Shown: positions 22,776-25,951 of the stretch, piece after piece
Layout: the number at the start of each line of letters is the position of its first letter
Numbering within the stretch: position 1 is the first letter of the stretch
NCBI GenBank assembly: GCA_013043945.1
Contig: JABEUW010000194.1
Location: 1 to 25,951, forward strand
Length of the DNA: 25,951 nucleotides
Direction of reading: 5' to 3'
From: Vulcanimicrobiota bacterium
GTDB taxonomy: Bacteria; Vulcanimicrobiota; Vulcanimicrobiia; Vulcanimicrobiales; Vulcanimicrobiaceae
The notes under the pieces: generated by a model
What the model was told of the DNA's origin: nothing
What the model saw: only the letters and a program-made list of their open reading frames with translations
Databases searched by the model: none
Program-made: the position numbers and the translations under genes

Positions 22776-22891
22776 GCGAACGATGGGGGCGGAATATGGC
22801 AAGCGGAGTTGCGGCGGGAAAACAGGGAGTGGGAAAGCCCGAGCGCGCATAAGGGCAGGATGACCGCGACTATCGGCACTGCCTCCCTCCA

Positions 22892-23611
22892 TTGAGCACG
22901 ACGCTTCCGCCGGCCGCCGAGCCGCCGCGCTTTCTGCGCAAGGTCGGTGGCTTCGCCCTCTTGCTGCTCTCGTTCGCGGTCGCCGCCCTAGTAAATAAAT
23001 TTCAGCCCGAGGTCGATCGCTTCATCCGCTCGATCGGGGGTTGGGCCTACCCGATGGCGACGGTCATCTTTGCGCTCGTCGCGTCGGCGCCGTTTTCAGT
23101 GACCGACGCACTCGCCGTTATGAACGGCGCGATCTTCGGGCCGCTCTGGGGTTCGATCATCAATGCCGTCGGGCTCGTTCTCGCGGCGATGCTCGGTTAT
23201 TGGGTGAACCGGCACGCGACGCATCTCCTCGATCTCGATGCCTATCTCAAACGATTGCCGGCATGGACGCGCCGCTTTAAGCCCGGATCGCCGATGTTTC
23301 TCATCTGCGTCCGCGTCATCCCCGGTTTCGGCGGCACGGTTGCCACCGCGACCGCCGCGGTGATGCGGGTTCCTTTGATCCGACAGATCTACACGATGTG
23401 CGCCGTGGCGATTCCTATCTGCACGCTGCTGGCGATCGGCGGCAATCGAGTTACGGTTTGGGTGCACGGATACGAACGCCGCGCGGGGAATGCGGTGCGA
23501 CGTTACGAACGTCGGGCCAAAGTGTATATCGATAAGCACGCTCATCCATTCCACATTCACTTTCGGCGCGTTCGCCCGACGCCGACTCCCTCGCCGATGG
23601 TAACGCCATGA
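22892..23611 (+). CDS. VTT-domain (TVP38/TMEM64, DedA-related) membrane protein
   Basis: 239 residues. The first helix is about 17-36; the VTT domain (about 50-175) includes APFSVTDALAVMNGAIFGPLWGS and INAVGLVLAAMLGYWVNRHA, then a re-entrant-type ICVRVIPGFGGTVATATAAV. DedA/VTT proteins move or scramble lipids such as undecaprenyl phosphate across the inner membrane; this one may act similarly. The basic tail ends with PTPTPSPMVTP. The start is TTG at 22892, with no clear ribosome-binding site; no ATG or GTG in frame gives a complete first helix, so this start is a best guess. Its stop overlaps the RNase D ATG by four bases. Confidence 0.8.
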   Translation: MSTTLPPAAEPPRFLRKVGGFALLLLSFAVAALVNKFQPEVDRFIRSIGGWAYPMATVIFALVASAPFSVTDALAVMNGAIFGPLWGSIINAVGLVLAAMLGYWVNRHATHLLDLDAYLKRLPAWTRRFKPGSPMFLICVRVIPGFGGTVATATAAVMRVPLIRQIYTMCAVAIPICTLLAIGGNRVTVWVHGYERRAGNAVRRYERRAKVYIDKHAHPFHIHFRRVRPTPTPSPMVTP

Positions 23612-24783
23612 CGCACGAACTCATTGTCGATTCGAGCGGCATCGCCGCCCTCTGCGCGCGCCTCGAAGCGACCGATCGCGTCGGGCTCGATACCGAGTTC
23701 CATGCCGAGCGCAGTTACGCACCGCGCCTCATGGTATTGCAGCTCGCTTTCCCCGATTACACGGCGATCGTCGACCCGCTCGCGCCGGGAATCGATCTGC
23801 ATCCGCTCGTCGATGCGATCGCAGGGGTGGTCGTCGTCGGGCACGCGTTGCAGAGCGATCTCAAGATTTTCGCCGAGCGATTCTGCCGCGTTCCGCCGAA
23901 ACTCTTCGATACGCAAGTCGCGGCTTCGTTTCTCGGCTACGGCATGCAGATATCGCTCGCCGATCTCGTTCGCGATCTGATCGGCCTGAAGCTTGCGAAG
24001 ACGCAGACCGTCAGCGACTGGTCGACGCGCCCCTTGAGCGAGAAGCAGATGGAGTATCTCGTCGACGACGTCGTGCACTTGTTGCCGATGCACGACATGC
24101 TGCAAGAAAAACTCGTAGAACGCGGCCGCCTCTCGTGGTCCGAAGAAGAATGCATCGCGCTGGCAAAACCGGAAAAATATCGCTTCGACCTGCGCCGCGC
24201 GTACATGAAAATTCCGGGCGCGGTGCGTATGAATCGGCGCGAACTCGCCGTTCTTGCAGAAGTCGTCGCCGAACGCGATGCGATCGCGAAAGAACGCGAC
24301 ATTCCGCCGAAGTTCGTTATTCCCGACGACGTGATCGGGGGCATCGCGCAGTTGCGCCCGAAGCACCTCGATGATCTCGTACAACTCCGTCGCCTCGAAT
24401 CGAACGCGCGACGCAATTTCGGCGTACGGTTGCTCGAAGCGGTCGAACGCGGCGAAGCGGTGCCGGAGAGCGAATTACCGGAGCGCCCGAATCGCCCGCT
24501 CGGCTCCGATCGCGAGACGCTGGCGACGCTCCTGGGGGTCGCCGTGGGTGAGGCCGCACGCGATGCCGGGCTTCCGCAGGGGCTCCTGGTTACCCGTGCC
24601 GCACTCGAACGAGCCGCGCGCGAGGCGCCGGGGAGCGCCGAAGAACTCGGCGAGCTCCTGGGACTCTCCGAATGGCGAAGTGCGCTCGTCGTCGAGCCGC
24701 TGTGGAGACTTTTGTCGGGAGAAACGCGAATTGTCGTCGAGGGCTATGCAAAAGGAGAGCCGAAAGTAACGCTCATATCATGA
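23608..24783 (+). CDS. rnd: Ribonuclease D
   Basis: 391 residues, typical of RNase D (E. coli 375). The DEDDy exonuclease is complete: D28 and E30 in GLDTEFHAE, D84 in GHALQSDLKIF, and Y150/D154 in YLVDDVV. An HRDC-like helical domain covers about 210-290 with NRRELAVLAEVVAERDAIAKE, and a second helical domain follows. RNase D trims tRNA 3-prime ends and some stable RNAs. The ATG at 23608 overlaps the VTT stop, and the TGA overlaps the aconitase ATG, so three functionally unlike genes are translationally chained. Confidence 0.95.
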   Translation: MTHELIVDSSGIAALCARLEATDRVGLDTEFHAERSYAPRLMVLQLAFPDYTAIVDPLAPGIDLHPLVDAIAGVVVVGHALQSDLKIFAERFCRVPPKLFDTQVAASFLGYGMQISLADLVRDLIGLKLAKTQTVSDWSTRPLSEKQMEYLVDDVVHLLPMHDMLQEKLVERGRLSWSEEECIALAKPEKYRFDLRRAYMKIPGAVRMNRRELAVLAEVVAERDAIAKERDIPPKFVIPDDVIGGIAQLRPKHLDDLVQLRRLESNARRNFGVRLLEAVERGEAVPESELPERPNRPLGSDRETLATLLGVAVGEAARDAGLPQGLLVTRAALERAAREAPGSAEELGELLGLSEWRSALVVEPLWRLLSGETRIVVEGYAKGEPKVTLIS

Positions 24784-25951
24784 GCGCTCAAACATCAAGC
24801 TTCAACGCCGTCGGTACCCTGCGCGTCGGCGACCGATCCTACACATATTACCGCCTCGCTGCATTGCACGAGGCCGGGCTCGCCGATCTTGCGACGCTGC
24901 CGTACTCGATCAAGATTCTTTTAGAGAATCTTCTTCGCTTTGAAGACGGCCGTTCGGTAACGAAGGGCGACATCGAAGCGCTCGCACGCTGGAGCCCACG
25001 CGCGCACTCGGAAAAAGAGATCGCTTTTCGGCCGGCGCGCGTGCTCCTACAAGATTTTACGGGCGTTCCGTGCGTCGTCGATCTCGCCGCAATGCGCGAC
25101 GCGATGGCGACGATGGGCGGCGACCCCAACGCCATCAATCCGTTACAGCCGGTCGAACTCGTCATCGACCACTCGGTGCAGGTCGATCGCTTCGGTACCG
25201 CCGATGCGGCGGATCGCAATGCCGAGATCGAGTTCGAACGCAATCGCGAACGCTATGCGTTTCTCAAGTGGGGGCAATCGGCGCTTGCGAATTTTCGCGC
25301 CGTTCCGCCCGATACCGGCATCGTCCATCAAGTCAACATCGAATATCTCGCGCGCGTTATTTTCGGCGCCGGTGGCGCGGGCGTCGCCTACGATCCGGCG
25401 AGCGCAGTCGCCTATCCCGATAGCGCGGTCGGCACCGATTCGCACACGACGATGGTCGACGGCTTAGGCGTCCTCGCCTTCGGCGTCGGCGGTATCGAGG
25501 CCGAAGCGGCGATGTTGGGGCAACCGGTCACGATGTTGATTCCCGAGGTCATCGGGTTTAAGCTCGAAGGCGCGTTGCGTGAAGGCGTCACCGCGACCGA
25601 TCTCGTGTTGACCGTGACGCAGATGTTGCGCAAAAAGGGCGTCGTCGGGAAATTCGTCGAGTTTTACGGCACGGGTCTGAGCCGCTTGCCGGTCGCGGAC
25701 CGCACCACGATCGGCAACATGTCGCCCGAGTTCGGATCGACGGTCGCCATGTTCCCGATCGACGACCGGACCCTGGAGTATATGCGCCTCACCGGTCGCG
25801 CGCCCGAACATATTGCGCTCGTCGAAGCGTACGCGCGCGCGCAGGGAATCTTCCGCACCGACGACGCGCCCGAGCCGCAGTATAGCGATACGCTGGTGCT
25901 CGATCTCGGCACGGTCGAACCGAGCCTCGCCGGCCCGCGCCGTCCGCAGGA
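24780..25951 (+). CDS. acnA: Aconitate hydratase, AcnA/IRP1 type, truncated by the right edge
   Basis: The first 390 codons of a protein normally about 890 residues long. LPYSIKILLENLLR, LLQDFTGVPCVVDLAAMRDA, ANFRAVPPDTGIVHQVNIE, AYPDSAVGTDSHTTMVDGLG and GGIEAEAAMLGQP are the AcnA/IRP1 signatures from the N-terminal domains; the 4Fe-4S cysteines lie beyond the edge. It interconverts citrate and isocitrate in the TCA cycle. The ATG at 24780 overlaps the RNase D stop by four bases, so its translation is likely coupled to that gene, an unusual arrangement for a central-metabolism enzyme. No own promoter is visible. Confidence 0.95.
   Translation, partial: MSAQTSSFNAVGTLRVGDRSYTYYRLAALHEAGLADLATLPYSIKILLENLLRFEDGRSVTKGDIEALARWSPRAHSEKEIAFRPARVLLQDFTGVPCVVDLAAMRDAMATMGGDPNAINPLQPVELVIDHSVQVDRFGTADAADRNAEIEFERNRERYAFLKWGQSALANFRAVPPDTGIVHQVNIEYLARVIFGAGGAGVAYDPASAVAYPDSAVGTDSHTTMVDGLGVLAFGVGGIEAEAAMLGQPVTMLIPEVIGFKLEGALREGVTATDLVLTVTQMLRKKGVVGKFVEFYGTGLSRLPVADRTTIGNMSPEFGSTVAMFPIDDRTLEYMRLTGRAPEHIALVEAYARAQGIFRTDDAPEPQYSDTLVLDLGTVEPSLAGPRRPQ

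Noticed and set aside
22702..22891. Moco riboswitch or ModE operator before the oxyanion importer
   Set aside because: I could not find the conserved Moco core, and only a single TCGTTAT half-site is seen near the start, which is too little for a ModE box.
22698..22892. 64-codon minus-strand frame in the leader of the oxyanion importer
   Set aside because: It overlaps the binding-protein start, has no ribosome-binding site and no recognisable feature.

Overview
The window is a GC-rich, gene-dense stretch of bacterial chromosome. The organism is a diderm, because it has a TonB-dependent outer-membrane receptor, and it uses ATG, GTG, TTG and probably one CTG start. Codon use, overlapping gene ends and a receptor with an N-terminal carboxypeptidase-regulatory-like domain are compatible with a poorly cultured phylum such as Eremiobacterota/Vulcanimicrobiota (WPS-2). 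That placement is a low-confidence impression, not something the sequence proves. I see 29 protein genes (two cut by the window edges), no rRNA or tRNA, no CRISPR array, no phage and no insertion sequence.

Layout. 1-358 (minus): start of a membrane fatty-acid-hydroxylase-like protein, overlapping head-to-head with the next gene. 340-3497 (plus): lytic transglycosylase, APC amino-acid permease, EgtD histidine methyltransferase. 3492-6335 (minus): a compact four-gene OpuC/EgtU-type ABC importer for trimethylammonium-type compounds (permease, binding protein, ATPase, permease), every junction a 4-base overlap. 6380-8488 (plus): polyphosphate kinase. 8587-11463 (plus): TonB-dependent receptor that appears to start with CTG. 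11464-11738: intergenic region with a long terminator hairpin, a palindromic repeat and a 24-bp tandem repeat. 11739-12758 (minus): EVE-domain protein and a secreted protein. 12828-13313 (plus): cupin. 13310-15006 (minus): small membrane protein, BolA, GrxD-like monothiol glutaredoxin, mercaptopyruvate-type sulfurtransferase, a likely Fe-S/sulfur-trafficking operon. 15093-16094 (plus): MDR oxidoreductase. 16081-17804 (minus): Nudix hydrolase and metallo-beta-lactamase-fold hydrolase. 17867-20377 (plus): divergent RpiB-like protein, Met-rich secreted protein, lipoprotein. 20433-22701 (minus): molybdate/tungstate-type ABC importer. 22892 to the right edge (plus): VTT membrane protein, RNase D, aconitase (partial), the last two junctions again 4-base overlaps.

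Functional reading. Most genes are housekeeping or nutrient acquisition. The most suggestive neighbourhood is EgtD (histidine to hercynine) between an amino-acid permease and, in convergent orientation, a complete quaternary-amine importer. This hints at local handling of hercynine, ergothioneine or another betaine. Other points worth attention are the CTG start of the receptor, a GrxD with CGFT instead of CGFS beside BolA, an RpiB homologue with two expected catalytic histidines replaced, and a palindromic repeat found in two convergent gene junctions.
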